A stretch of DNA of 44,714 nucleotides. Source: Eubacterium sp. (lineage in GTDB: Bacteria; Bacillota; Clostridia; Lachnospirales; Lachnospiraceae). The notes under the pieces were generated by a model. That model saw only the letters and a list, made by a program, of their open reading frames with translations, was not told the origin of the DNA and made no database searches. The translations under genes were made by a program, and so were the position numbers. Below, piece after piece: positions 33,146-43,700 of this stretch. The DNA is taken from positions 1-44,714 of the forward strand of contig JAILRB010000033.1 in NCBI GenBank assembly GCA_024698585.1, given 5' to 3'. Position 1 is the stretch's first letter; each line of letters opens with the position of its first letter.

Positions 33146-36100
33146 TTAATGAATATTACTTGGTTTAATTAATTCATTGCCCCAAAGGAAATCCACCTTA
33201 TCGTAATCTTTATTGACTACAGATAATACATTGGTAAATAAGAAGTTATGAGCTGCCTCTGTGGACATCTTCACATTCTTATAAAGGAAATCACTTACGG
33301 AGTAAATGGAGTATGTCTTCACATTACTGTATACATAAGTTCCATCTTCTAACAATGCATAAGAACGAACTTTATATTTTGCAGATAAGGCTGCTGCACT
33401 AGATCCACCAAAGGTCATGGTCATAGCATAATAAGATGCTGTGGATGACTGTCCAGCCTGAATATCTAAATCACCATTCTGGGATTCATAGTCTGCAACA
33501 AAATAATTATCGCTTCCCACATACATATCTGATTCGGATACATTAAATGTATTTCCGTTGAATTCTGTAAGGGAGTAAACCAATCCGTAAGAAGTAACCT
33601 GCTTTCCGTTGATTGTCGGTTCTGCAGATGCAATGACTCTGACACCACCTTTTCTTCCCTTTGTATCTGTCAGTGTAGTACTTACCTGATAACCTAATAC
33701 GGAAGTATCCTTGGAAACAACGATTGGATGCTGCTCCTGTGTTGTCACTTCTTCTTTTGTGGTAACTTCTTCGGTCGTTGTTTCTTCTACTGTGGTAGCT
33801 TCGGTCGTTACTTCTTCTGTTGTGGTTTCTCCTGTTGTCTGCTCTGCGGTTGTTACTTCACCGTTACTCATTTCGTCTTCTAAGACAATATCCTTAACAT
33901 CCGCATCGGCTTTATATCCTTTCGGATTTCCTGATTTTGAGTAAGCCTTTCCAACAGATGTTAACTGTCCCTTCTTAGGGTCGTCATTGCCGCAGAAGAA
34001 TAATCCGCTGGCACCATTGCCGAACTTTTCTGTATTGGAACCATCAAATGGGAACCATGCATAACGTTCAATATAATCAATCTTGTCCAATCTTGGAAGA
34101 ATATTGTTTACAAAGTCAACAATCATATTTCTCTGCCAGTTTCCTTCGTCCGGTCCTCCGGTCCAATCGAAGTCCTGAGACTGTGTCCACTGTCCAACAC
34201 CCCATTCTGTAATCCAGATTGGTTTTCCTGTTCTTTCATGAAGATCATCTAAAATTCCGAGAATGAAATCTCCCGGCCAGTCGAAGTAGAAATGAACTGC
34301 CACAAAATCATCATGTTCTTCAGCCTGAACCATTAACTGATCATAAACGGAATACCAGCCACCCACGGTTCCATAGGCATTGTTTGTATCCGTAAGTAAA
34401 ACGGTTGGTGTGGATGTACTTGGCGAGCTTACCTTCACTCCTGCAGCCTGAATTTTCTTAACCTGCTGCCACAATTCAACAGTCCGCTGCGGTGTCATAT
34501 TTGCCTGATCAGCAACATCCGGTTCGTTGAAGGTCAGCACATAATTATACTTCTTATATTCTTCATTATTAATCCATCTCATTTCCTGGGAGTTTTCTCC
34601 AAAATCACCCCAAAGCATTGGAATAAATTCAACATCTTCCGGTGCATTCTGTAATGGTTCGGTTCCCCAAGTATAATACCAGGAAAGATTTAATTCAGAA
34701 ATCTTATCAACATCTTCCTGCCAGATTCCCATACCCTTCTTGGAAATGTAGAAGGTACGCTGATTCGTTTTAATTTTACTTCCATCCGGTAATTTTGCTA
34801 ACACATATAATTTATGTTCATTAACATTAACCGATTCAAATTTTGCCTGATAAGTCTCCTTATTAGAAGCTGCCACGGTATCCACTAACTGATCATCTAC
34901 ATAAACTTCATATTCTGTCGCATTATCTAATTTTGAAAATTCAACATCAATAATGCCTGCAGCAACTAACTGTCCTTTTTTCGGAGTAAGGAGTCCATTG
35001 TTTTTCCACTCTGCATAAGGACCTTCTGCAATGTAAATCGGGTCCGGTTCCGGGTCCGGTGTGATTCCACTATAACTTGGATCATCTGCTACAGGATCAA
35101 AAGTCGGAGTAATTCCCTCTTCCTGAACCACAACCCCACCATCATTGGTTCCGTTTTCATAATAGTCGTGAAGACTCTTTGACTGCTTGTTATTATAAAG
35201 TAATACTGCCTGTCTTGCGTATCCTCCACCAGATCCTGTACCTGTTGTAATGGCAGGTCCGGTGCTATTAATAATATTGTTAAATCCTACGATTGGGCCA
35301 CTTCCGTTGGCAATTTCAACCGTACAAATATTTTCTAACATAACCCCCGGTGCATCCGGAACTTCCACAGCATTGTCAAGGAAGATGCTTGCGCCACCAG
35401 TATTAATAAATACATCATAACTACCAAGACCAACCGCATAATGGTTTTCTACATTATTTGCCACTTTATAGGCTGCATATCCGTTTGCAGTTCCTTCGTG
35501 ACTCATCCATTTTTCCTGTTCCTGTGGATCGTAACATTTTTCATTCTGAAGGAAATACGTCGTTCCATATTCCCCTCTCCACAGTACATCATACTTTTGG
35601 AAATGCTCTACCATTAAACCGTATAAGGTTACATAGTCACCATTGACTACCACACCATTATCTGTGGTATTTAAGTCCCAGCCAACGCCAGCACCGTGGT
35701 CTGCTCTCCAAATCCAGAAATGGTCACCAATAACATCGTTGCTGTTAATTACAACTGCATCTTTTGTAGATGCCACACCACCGTGAACCCCTCCGATACG
35801 TACGAAAACGTCCTGAAGAATTGTTGGGTTAGAACTATGTCTCTTGCTTGTTCTCTGTGTTCCTGCAACAATCATATTCTTGGAATATGAATCGGCATCC
35901 AAAATAATACCTGCTACTGTAACACCATCCACATCATCAATCTTCACACCGGTTTCCGGGTTGTCCGGAATGATGGTTGCCAATCCTAATCCCAATACAA
36001 TCGTATTTGCTTTCTTAATATGAATTGGTTCTTCTGCATGATAGATACCAGGAGATAAGATAATATGCTTTCCTGCATCTAATGCTGCATTAATGGATGC

Positions 36101-37372
36101 TGCATTATCACGATCAGCTCTTGCGATATAGAAGTCATCGATATCCATGATGGTACCTTCTCCCATATCTGTCTTGGACCAGGAAATGCCTGAACTATTT
36201 CTACGAAGAGCCGGTTTAAATACTTTATATTCTTTTTCATTCTCATCAAAGAATAAGAATGGTTTTTCTCTTAATGCATCCGTTTCATTTAAAACGGTAT
36301 ACTTTCCACCGCTTTCCCAGTTTGTTCTTCCCAATCCACTCTGTAAATCATACATTGGGTATTTTGATGTGGTCTTATTCCATTCATTTCCCTGAATTCC
36401 GGTACATCCCTGAGCCACCATATTCCAGTTAATTCCGTAGAAATCCCCCTTCACATAGTTGTTTCTCAAGTAGTACTGCTGCTGTGACCAGGAACCTAAG
36501 TTTCCTTCAATCCAGCTGTCAGCCACATAACCACCGCTGGCCCAGCCATCCCACATGTAGTTGAGACGCATACCACGGTCTACATATAATCTTCTGGCTG
36601 GTGCAGCCTGTGATACAGCCCACTGGAAATCCCAGTATGCATCGTTGGTTTCAAAGCCAACCGGTGCGATGGATATATTCTCGATTCCCATCCAGAAGTT
36701 ACAAGTTACATTTGCATTATCAAGTACCGGTGGTACATGAACATTTTTCAATTTAACATCTGTTGGAAGTTTTCCAAGTCCTAACACCTGCATATAATAT
36801 GCCATTTTCATTTCATTTGCGCTGATGTTAGAATAATCGCCTTTTTTAAATGCAAAAGCGTAACGTCTCTCACCGAACTGCTGTCCTGCATGTGAGGTAC
36901 CCTCTGCATCTACATCACCCTGATACAGGAATGCGTCGTTAATGGTATTGTAAACCTGATTAATATCATCCTTTGGTGAGAAAATGTACATTCCGTTTCC
37001 GAACATTTCCATTTCCAAAGAAATTGGTTCTGACAAGGTTTCACTTCCGTGACGTGCTACCTTGTAGTAGTTTTCATATTTGACTGCATTCGGATTTGTA
37101 TCTGTCCATGTTGTTCCTTCAACAGAAGTCACAAAATGATACGTTCCATAACGGCTTTCCGCACGATAAATATCGTAGTTGTTGTCGTCATTATAACGAT
37201 CCCACTGGATCTTAAATCCGTTTCCTGATTGTTCCAGTCTCAAATTTTTTACCAGATTATCGCTTGCTGCAAAAACAGTGGTTAAACCGGTAAAATTTGT
37301 GTTCCCCATCAATCCTGAAACAGTCAGAACAAGTGCCAAAAACAGAGCTAATGCTCTTCTTCTAATACGCAT
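33146..37372 (-). CDS. Large secreted enzyme: beta-helix domain plus GH128-type beta-1,3-glucanase and shared C-terminal module
   Basis: 1408 residues from ATG at 37372, preceded by AAAGGAGG. Residues 1-36 are a signal peptide, then ~40-110 look Fn3-like (VKNLRLEQSGNGFKIQWDRY). Residues ~125-750 form a right-handed beta-helix protein of the type often misnamed adenylyl cyclase (GLGKLPTDVKLKNVHV, AVSQAAPARRLYVDRG). After an Fn3-like part, residues ~895-1150 form a GH128-type barrel: WYYTWGTEPL, FNEPD with Glu950, VHFYFDW, and WITEWGVG with Glu1056. A Thr/Glu linker (~1168-1217) leads to the C-terminal module shared with the enzymes ending at 37710 and 43743. GH128 enzymes cut beta-1,3-glucan; no wall anchor is seen. 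Confidence 0.85.
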   Translation of the reverse strand: MRIRRRALALFLALVLTVSGLMGNTNFTGLTTVFAASDNLVKNLRLEQSGNGFKIQWDRYNDDNNYDIYRAESRYGTYHFVTSVEGTTWTDTNPNAVKYENYYKVARHGSETLSEPISLEMEMFGNGMYIFSPKDDINQVYNTINDAFLYQGDVDAEGTSHAGQQFGERRYAFAFKKGDYSNISANEMKMAYYMQVLGLGKLPTDVKLKNVHVPPVLDNANVTCNFWMGIENISIAPVGFETNDAYWDFQWAVSQAAPARRLYVDRGMRLNYMWDGWASGGYVADSWIEGNLGSWSQQQYYLRNNYVKGDFYGINWNMVAQGCTGIQGNEWNKTTSKYPMYDLQSGLGRTNWESGGKYTVLNETDALREKPFLFFDENEKEYKVFKPALRRNSSGISWSKTDMGEGTIMDIDDFYIARADRDNAASINAALDAGKHIILSPGIYHAEEPIHIKKANTIVLGLGLATIIPDNPETGVKIDDVDGVTVAGIILDADSYSKNMIVAGTQRTSKRHSSNPTILQDVFVRIGGVHGGVASTKDAVVINSNDVIGDHFWIWRADHGAGVGWDLNTTDNGVVVNGDYVTLYGLMVEHFQKYDVLWRGEYGTTYFLQNEKCYDPQEQEKWMSHEGTANGYAAYKVANNVENHYAVGLGSYDVFINTGGASIFLDNAVEVPDAPGVMLENICTVEIANGSGPIVGFNNIINSTGPAITTGTGSGGGYARQAVLLYNNKQSKSLHDYYENGTNDGGVVVQEEGITPTFDPVADDPSYSGITPDPEPDPIYIAEGPYAEWKNNGLLTPKKGQLVAAGIIDVEFSKLDNATEYEVYVDDQLVDTVAASNKETYQAKFESVNVNEHKLYVLAKLPDGSKIKTNQRTFYISKKGMGIWQEDVDKISELNLSWYYTWGTEPLQNAPEDVEFIPMLWGDFGENSQEMRWINNEEYKKYNYVLTFNEPDVADQANMTPQRTVELWQQVKKIQAAGVKVSSPSTSTPTVLLTDTNNAYGTVGGWYSVYDQLMVQAEEHDDFVAVHFYFDWPGDFILGILDDLHERTGKPIWITEWGVGQWTQSQDFDWTGGPDEGNWQRNMIVDFVNNILPRLDKIDYIERYAWFPFDGSNTEKFGNGASGLFFCGNDDPKKGQLTSVGKAYSKSGNPKGYKADADVKDIVLEDEMSNGEVTTAEQTTGETTTEEVTTEATTVEETTTEEVTTKEEVTTQEQHPIVVSKDTSVLGYQVSTTLTDTKGRKGGVRVIASAEPTINGKQVTSYGLVYSLTEFNGNTFNVSESDMYVGSDNYFVADYESQNGDLDIQAGQSSTASYYAMTMTFGGSSAAALSAKYKVRSYALLEDGTYVYSNVKTYSIYSVSDFLYKNVKMSTEAAHNFLFTNVLSVVNKDYDKVDFLWGNELIKPSNIH

Positions 37373-37469
37373 AGTATTCTCCTCCTTTGATTTCCGTCCA
37401 CTCATACTTCTAACATCATTCTAATTTTTAAAAACGTTTTTTGCAATATCCGATATTTTTAGAAGTGTT

Positions 37470-37498
37470 TTTATAGTTTTTTTATGCAACTTGCACAA
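37470..37498 (-). promoter_or_regulatory. Candidate promoter of the beta-helix/GH128 gene
   Basis: On the minus strand: TTGTGC (37498-37493), 17-nt spacer, TATAAA (37475-37470), about 100 nt before the start codon. Confidence 0.45.
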
Positions 37499-37666
37499 TA
37501 AAAGACTTAAAAATGTTAGCGGTCACGAAATTCATTGAGCATATTTTTGCTTTTCTCTTATTTCCACCATTTTTTTTTATTTTTTTGGTGGAAATATTTC
37601 ACAAAAATGTTTTTATCTATTTTTACAGATGACAAACTATGTTTGTTTTTTCAAATCAGCAAAAAA

Positions 37667-37695
37667 AGACCTATGGGTTCCTAACCCATAGGTCT
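37667..37695 (-). terminator. Intrinsic terminator of the chitinase gene
   Basis: 13-bp perfect stem AGACCTATGGGTT / AACCCATAGGTCT, loop CCT, followed on the minus strand by seven T. Confidence 0.88.
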
Positions 37696-37709
37696 CTTAT
37701 CATTTTTTC

Positions 37710-40433
37710 TTATTTTACAAGTAAATCATCCCAGTTATAATCCAGTTCTACATAAGACGGATTTACCACCTTCAGGATGTTGTTATACAGATAATCATGG
37801 GATGTTAGATTTGACATCATTCTTCCCTGATATAACTGATTTGCCATTTCGTAAACACTCTTCTTAGAAATGTTACTATAAGTATATGTACCGTCTGTAT
37901 ATTTAACATATGCTCTCACACAAATTTTTGAAGAATAGAATTTCGCATTCTTTATAAACTTCATAACCAATGCATAGCTCTGCTTGGTACTGGTATTAAA
38001 TCCTGCGTTTACTTTTCCTTCATTGGTAGCCTTGTAGCTGTAAACGCTGGAATTACTGCTGTTTACTACCATTTCGCTATCACTACAGTAGTCATCTAAT
38101 CCGTAAACCAATCCGGCTTCTGCTACTTCACCCTTTGGATCAGATACTGTATAGATGGTTCTGAATCCTTCTAAGGTTGTACTAATCTGGAATCCATTAA
38201 CCACAGTAGTTGCTACATGCTGATTTACTATTTCAGTAGTTGACTCCTCTGTTGTCTTTTCTTCTGTAGTCGGTTCATCTGTCGTCGGTTCCGGTGTGTC
38301 ATTATTTCCAGGATCACCATTCTGTTCTGTAATAAAGGAACGATTCAAACGATTTATTTCTTCATTTACCTCGCTTGCCATGGACATTCCATTGACTTTG
38401 AAATTCTTCAGGCCGGAAGTACAGCTCTTCATCATTCCAGTAAACTCAACGGTTTCTCCCGGTCCCATTCCAACATTAGATGTTATAATTACTTCCGTGA
38501 AGTCACCGTTTTCCACATCTCTTGTCGTAGCGGTTCCACCCCAGCAGGAAGTAAATGTGCTGGATTTTGGTAACCAGAAACTAAAGTTAAATCCTGATGG
38601 AAGAGAAACACTACTGTTATTCTTCACTTTAATACTGTAAGTATTATTTGGATGATCATACTTACTTGCACTGGTATCAACGCTGAAGTCAAGCACATCA
38701 TTGTTGTAATCAATATCTGAGGTTACCTGAGAAGGACCAGCCTGCTTAAATGCGTTATATAACTTTGTTGTTAAAGTATCACCGATGACATACTCATCCT
38801 TTGCTGCATCGTAATCATAATCACCATGCATTACCCAAATCAATACACCACCAAGATTTTTATTCTTTACAAAATTGATTCTTTCCTGAATAGATTCTTC
38901 ATCTTCAAAAGTAAGGAAGGTGTTGTTTGTAGCATTCCAGATATGTGGAACCTTACCAACACTATCCCAGTAACGTTTGTAGTTTCCGTTTTTCTTCATG
39001 ACATTCATAACATGCCATAATGGGTTTGCTCCCGCTGCCACTTCCTTACCATTAGCATCCAAGTCACACCATAAGTTTAAGTTGTCTGTAGCATTGGTCA
39101 GTGGGGAACCGGAAGAACCATGAAGTCCTGTGGTACCACCGGATACATTAGTCCATCCTCTTGTATAATACGGAACACCCATCAGAATCTTTTCTGATTG
39201 AACTCTACCTCGATAGAATTTATAGGACCAGTCAAAACCTAATGTCTTTACAGCCTGAGTTAATGTTTCTCCGTCTGCATCATCCGGATAAAGGTTTGCC
39301 TGATTTTCTACATAATTGTTCCAACCACCATGGTAGTCGTAAGACATGATGGATACAAAATCAAGATAATCCAGGAAGGAAGAATCCTTCTGTCCACCAA
39401 GTACCCAGGAAGATGCGGAAACTGCTGAAGTTAACCAGTAATACTTTCCGTCTTCTTTCGCTGCTTTCGCTAAATCTTCACTTAAGATTTTAATGAACTG
39501 TGCATATCTTGTTGCAATTCCCGGTCTGATAGATTCTGTAAATGATGTATAGTTACCGGACTGCGGTGTTTCTGATGGGAATTCGAAGTCAATGTCGATT
39601 CCGTCAAATCCATACTGTCTGATAAATCTTACTGCAGAAGCACTGAACTTTCTCATGGATGCTTCATTCTGTGTCGCATACCAGAGACCTTCAGATGCTC
39701 CCCATCCACCGGTGGAAATTAATACGGTTACATTCGGATGCATCTTCTTTAAAGTATGCATTAAGTTGAACTGTCCGTAATAACCAAGGGATTCATCCAT
39801 CTTGATTTCTACACCGTCATGGTAGAATTTACGATCGGTGAATCGATTGTTAATATCATTTTCAACGTCTCCTGCTTCTAACTCGCATGTATTCTTATTA
39901 ACAACACCGAACGCATACTGTACATGTGTTAACACATCCCACTGTAAATCAGCAATGCTGAAATGTTCATGGGCATCGGAGTTAATTGCATAGTTTGGAA
40001 AATATCCAACAACTTTCTTATTGTAGTATGTTGCAGGAAGCTTAACTCCCTGAATGTTTGTTCCAACAACCGGATTTAAGGTTGCTTTATCGACACCGTT
40101 CTGATTCGAGGTTGTCGGATTTTCCGGATTCTGATTATTTCCGGATGTGGTTGGTTCAGATGCAGTAGAAATTAATTTCCACTCTCCACTGGCAACACCA
40201 TCGGCCGGGATTTTTCCCTGACTCCACCACTGTGCTTCATAAACATTCCCCTGGTACATTGCCTGATCACCTTTTAAATAAACAGTAGAACTGTTCCATT
40301 CTGCCACTGCCTCCACGGAAACAGATGAGAACGGTGTAACAACTCCTGCCATGGAAAGAGAAGATGTTACCAATGTCACTGCCAGACATGTCACCAAAAC
40401 TTTTTTTGCTTTGCTCCAAAATTTTTTTCTCAT
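37710..40433 (-). CDS. Secreted GH18 chitinase with CBM5/12 and shared C-terminal module
   Basis: 907 residues; AAGGAG precedes the ATG. Residues 1-43 are a signal peptide. A CBM5/12 chitin-binding module (~43-90) has AEWNSSTVYLKGDQAMYQG and YEAQWWSQG. After a short linker the GH18 barrel spans ~135-560: GYFPNYAI, STGGWGASEG, FDGIDIDFEFP with catalytic Glu284 in DxxDxDxE, and FVSIMSYDYHGGWNN. Residues ~575-690 form a beta-sandwich like the C-terminal domain of ChiC-type chitinases (SLPSGFNFSFWLPKS). A Thr/Glu linker (~711-735) leads to the C-terminal module shared with the neighbouring enzymes. It hydrolyses chitin outside the cell. Confidence 0.94.
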   Translation of the reverse strand: MRKKFWSKAKKVLVTCLAVTLVTSSLSMAGVVTPFSSVSVEAVAEWNSSTVYLKGDQAMYQGNVYEAQWWSQGKIPADGVASGEWKLISTASEPTTSGNNQNPENPTTSNQNGVDKATLNPVVGTNIQGVKLPATYYNKKVVGYFPNYAINSDAHEHFSIADLQWDVLTHVQYAFGVVNKNTCELEAGDVENDINNRFTDRKFYHDGVEIKMDESLGYYGQFNLMHTLKKMHPNVTVLISTGGWGASEGLWYATQNEASMRKFSASAVRFIRQYGFDGIDIDFEFPSETPQSGNYTSFTESIRPGIATRYAQFIKILSEDLAKAAKEDGKYYWLTSAVSASSWVLGGQKDSSFLDYLDFVSIMSYDYHGGWNNYVENQANLYPDDADGETLTQAVKTLGFDWSYKFYRGRVQSEKILMGVPYYTRGWTNVSGGTTGLHGSSGSPLTNATDNLNLWCDLDANGKEVAAGANPLWHVMNVMKKNGNYKRYWDSVGKVPHIWNATNNTFLTFEDEESIQERINFVKNKNLGGVLIWVMHGDYDYDAAKDEYVIGDTLTTKLYNAFKQAGPSQVTSDIDYNNDVLDFSVDTSASKYDHPNNTYSIKVKNNSSVSLPSGFNFSFWLPKSSTFTSCWGGTATTRDVENGDFTEVIITSNVGMGPGETVEFTGMMKSCTSGLKNFKVNGMSMASEVNEEINRLNRSFITEQNGDPGNNDTPEPTTDEPTTEEKTTEESTTEIVNQHVATTVVNGFQISTTLEGFRTIYTVSDPKGEVAEAGLVYGLDDYCSDSEMVVNSSNSSVYSYKATNEGKVNAGFNTSTKQSYALVMKFIKNAKFYSSKICVRAYVKYTDGTYTYSNISKKSVYEMANQLYQGRMMSNLTSHDYLYNNILKVVNPSYVELDYNWDDLLVK

Positions 40434-40701
40434 TTTAACGCTCCTTGCACTTTTCTTAAAAATGTTCTCTCAGTGAAATATTCTAACCTACTTATTTACA
40501 AGCGTAAACCGTTTCTGAAAAAACACACCCTATTTTGAAATTCCATTCAATTCTTGTCTCTTTTTGGGATTTCAGACAATTTTTTTCAAATTTGGAACCG
40601 TTTTATAAAAAAAAGATACCTTTTTCAGAAATCTAAGCATTGTTTGAAACATTTTTATTTCTTACGATGTAAAAAACGTATTATTTAAGGAGGAAAAAGT
40701 T
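40434..40701. promoter_or_regulatory. Divergent control region between chitinase and GH43 genes
   Basis: Chitinase promoter on the minus strand: TTTACG (40508-40503), 17-nt spacer, TAGAAT (40485-40480). GH43 promoter on the plus strand: TTGTTT (40640-40645), 17-nt spacer, TACGAT (40663-40668), weaker. Two similar motifs, AAACCGTTTCTGAAAAAA (40506-40523) and GAACCGTTTTATAAAAAA (40595-40612), share ACCGTTT; the first overlaps the chitinase -35 box. Confidence 0.5.
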
Positions 40702-43700
40702 TTGAAATCTCGTTTCAAACGCATACTTTGTATTGCTCTGACACTTGCCCTTCCTCTGACCCAGTTCTATCCGGGTTTAGGAACAAAGCAAATCTCAGGA
40801 GCAACCAGTATGACCATTAACGAAAACGCAATTTATCGTATTGTAAACAAGGCAACAGGAAAGGTTATCGATGTGGATAACGCAGGAACGGAAAACGGAA
40901 CCCAGCTCCAGTCTTACACCAGTAACGGAACAGTTGCTCAGCAGTTCAAATTCATCCCGTCCGTTAATTCTGGCTACTACTGCATCATTCCAATGTGTGC
41001 AAAAACCAAGGCCTTTGATGACCCATCCTATTCCAAGGAATCCGGGAAAGTTCATCAGATTTACCAACAGAATGGTGAAGGAGCTCAGGATTACCAAATT
41101 ACCGACGCAGGAAACGGATATGTTCGAATCATCAGTAAGCCAAGTGGCTTTGCCCTGACCGATGATGGAAAGATTAAACAGTACGCTGTGGCCAATGATG
41201 ATCGTCAGCTTTGGAAACTGGAAGTGGTTCGTTCCACAACCTGCTTTACCAATCCGATTCGCCAGGACGGTGCAGATCCATGGGTCTTTAAAGCTGGAAA
41301 TTCTTACTACTACTGTCAGTCCAGTGGTGGTGTGGCATTATATAAAATGAACGACCTGACCCAATTAGGTATTTCCCAGTATCATAATATTTTCCAGAAT
41401 GATTACACCGGTTCGGAAACATTAAGTTCTTATTGGGCTCCGGAATGTATTTACTTACAGGGACATTGGTATTCTTACTTTGCCCCGGAAGTCAATCGTG
41501 GCGGTAATGACAGTCACCGTACCTATGTCCTGCAAGGTGGAACCAATCCGAACGATCCACTGGATGGAAGCTATACCTTAAAGGGACGTCTGGCAGACAG
41601 CACCAATAAGTGGTCCATTGATACCACTGCTTTCGAATATAATGGAAAACTTTATGCCGTATGGTCCGGATGGGAAGGGGATACCAATGTAGCTCAGAAC
41701 ATTTACATCGCAGAAATGAGCAATCCATGGACCATCTCATCAAACCGTGTCTGTATTTCCAGACCAACCTACAGTTGGGAAACCAATACCAACCCACAGG
41801 TTAATGAAGGTCCGGAAGTTTTAATCAAGAACGGTAAGGTTCATATTATTTATTCTGCCAGCGGAAGCTGGACCGACTCCTACTGTTTAGCTCGTCTGAC
41901 TTGTACCAACGGAGATTTTATGAATCCGAATTCCTGGTCCAAGGGAAGCGAGCCGGTATTCCAGCAGACCTCCACGGTTCACGGTGTTGGACATGCATCC
42001 TTCACCAAGTCACCGGATGGCACAGAAGACTGGATCGTATACCATGCAGCAAAACGTTCCGGCGGCGGATGGGATCGAGATATTCATATGCAGCTCTTTA
42101 CCTGGCATGATGATTATCCATTTTTCGGAACACCGGTTTCCAATGATGTGGAACTGGGAAGACCATCGAAATCATCCACTTCACCGGTGAATGAAAATCA
42201 TTACTATGTGATTAAGAACGTTGCCACCGGTCGTTGTCTGGACATTCCAAACGGAGAAGATAAGAACAGTCTTCAGTTACAGACATGGACCATCAATAAT
42301 TCCAATGCGCAGCAGTTCAAGTTCACAAAGAAATCTACCGGCTGGTTTACTATGTCACCGAAGTGCGCTCCCGGAAGAGGATTAGATAATCCTGTTGGTT
42401 CTACAGGCACAGGGGTACAATATCAGACTTGGGAGTTAAATAATAACAAGGCGCAGAACTTCCGATTGGAACAGGTTGCTGACGGAACCTATCGAATCAT
42501 CAATCAGGCAAGTTTATACGCTTTAACCGATAACGGGGAAGGTGCCGGTTACAAGGTTACCCAGGAAGCTTTAACCAATAATAATAACCAGCGTTGGGAA
42601 TTAATTGACCGCACTGCCATTGAAGAAGCTACAACTCAGGCACCAACTACAACCCAGGCGCCAACCACAACCCAGGAACCAACCACCGTATCCGATGGCT
42701 ACACTACCGCAGCTGCCGGAACCTGGAGCAATACCGGAAAATGGGGATTGTATTATGGTACATGGGCACCTGCAGAAGCATCCTATAAAACAGGTACTTC
42801 TCCTGCATACTCCGTAAAAGTACGACAGAACACTCTGGGTACAGCCTGGTTAATTCAGTCCAGCTACACCACAGACGTTATCGCAGGACATACCTATCAG
42901 GTTACAGCCAATGTAACAACCGATAAAAATGCTTCCATTGGAATCAAGGAAGAATTATCCAATACCACCGAAGCGCCGACATATACAAATCTTTCTGCCG
43001 GCGTGGCAACCAATCTGGTTGGTACTTATCGGGTTACAACGGATCAGATGAAAGTCATGTTTGAACTTGGAACCGGTGTGGAATCCGGAACCACTATAAA
43101 CTTTAATTCCATTCAGTTAAAAGATGTGACTCCGGTAGAGACGACTACCGCAGAGCCTACCACGGAGGAACCGACTACGGAAGAACCAACCACGGAGGAA
43201 CCAACCACCGAATCACCGATTCAGGTTGTAACATCCGGTTTAGAGGTAGACGGTTATCAGATTAGTCCTACATTACAAGGATTCCGTACCGTATATTCCG
43301 TGGAACCAAAAATTAACGGAAAAGATGTTCAGGAAATCGGATTAGTTTATGGCTTAACCGATTATATCAACGGAAATGACTTATATGTCCGTGAGGATCA
43401 TCCATATGTGAAGCATTACGCTTCCACCACGAATTTGTCCGACGTCTTTGGAAACACGCCGAAAAAGACACGACATTCCATGACAATGCTCTTCTCTCGC
43501 TTCAATGCAAAAGAGTTTTCTACCGGAATGACCGTTCGAGCATATGCAAAATTAAGCGACGGAAGTTACGTTTATACCAATCGATATGACTACACGATTT
43601 TCCGTGTTGCAGAAATATTATATACCGGCAATTACTTTGGAAACGCTGACGCACATAATTATTTATACAATCGAATTCTGAAAGTGGTAAATCCGGGATA

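Larger units (their letters stand above)
37373..37709. other. AT-rich intergenic region between two minus-strand glycoside hydrolase genes
   Basis: No gene is seen. It holds the promoter of the GH128 gene (37470-37498), the chitinase terminator (37667-37695), and a small palindrome AATATCCGATATT (37445-37457). AAAAACGTTTTTT near 37430 resembles, but does not match, a catabolite-repression operator. Confidence 0.5.

Noticed and set aside
33146..37372. Adenylyl cyclase function for the beta-helix part
   Set aside because: The name is attached to such proteins in databases, but no cyclase motif is visible and the rest of the protein is a secreted glycoside hydrolase.
37424..37443. CcpA catabolite-repression site
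   Set aside because: AAAAACGTTTTTT lacks the G and C at the ends of the consensus; in AT-rich DNA this is likely chance.
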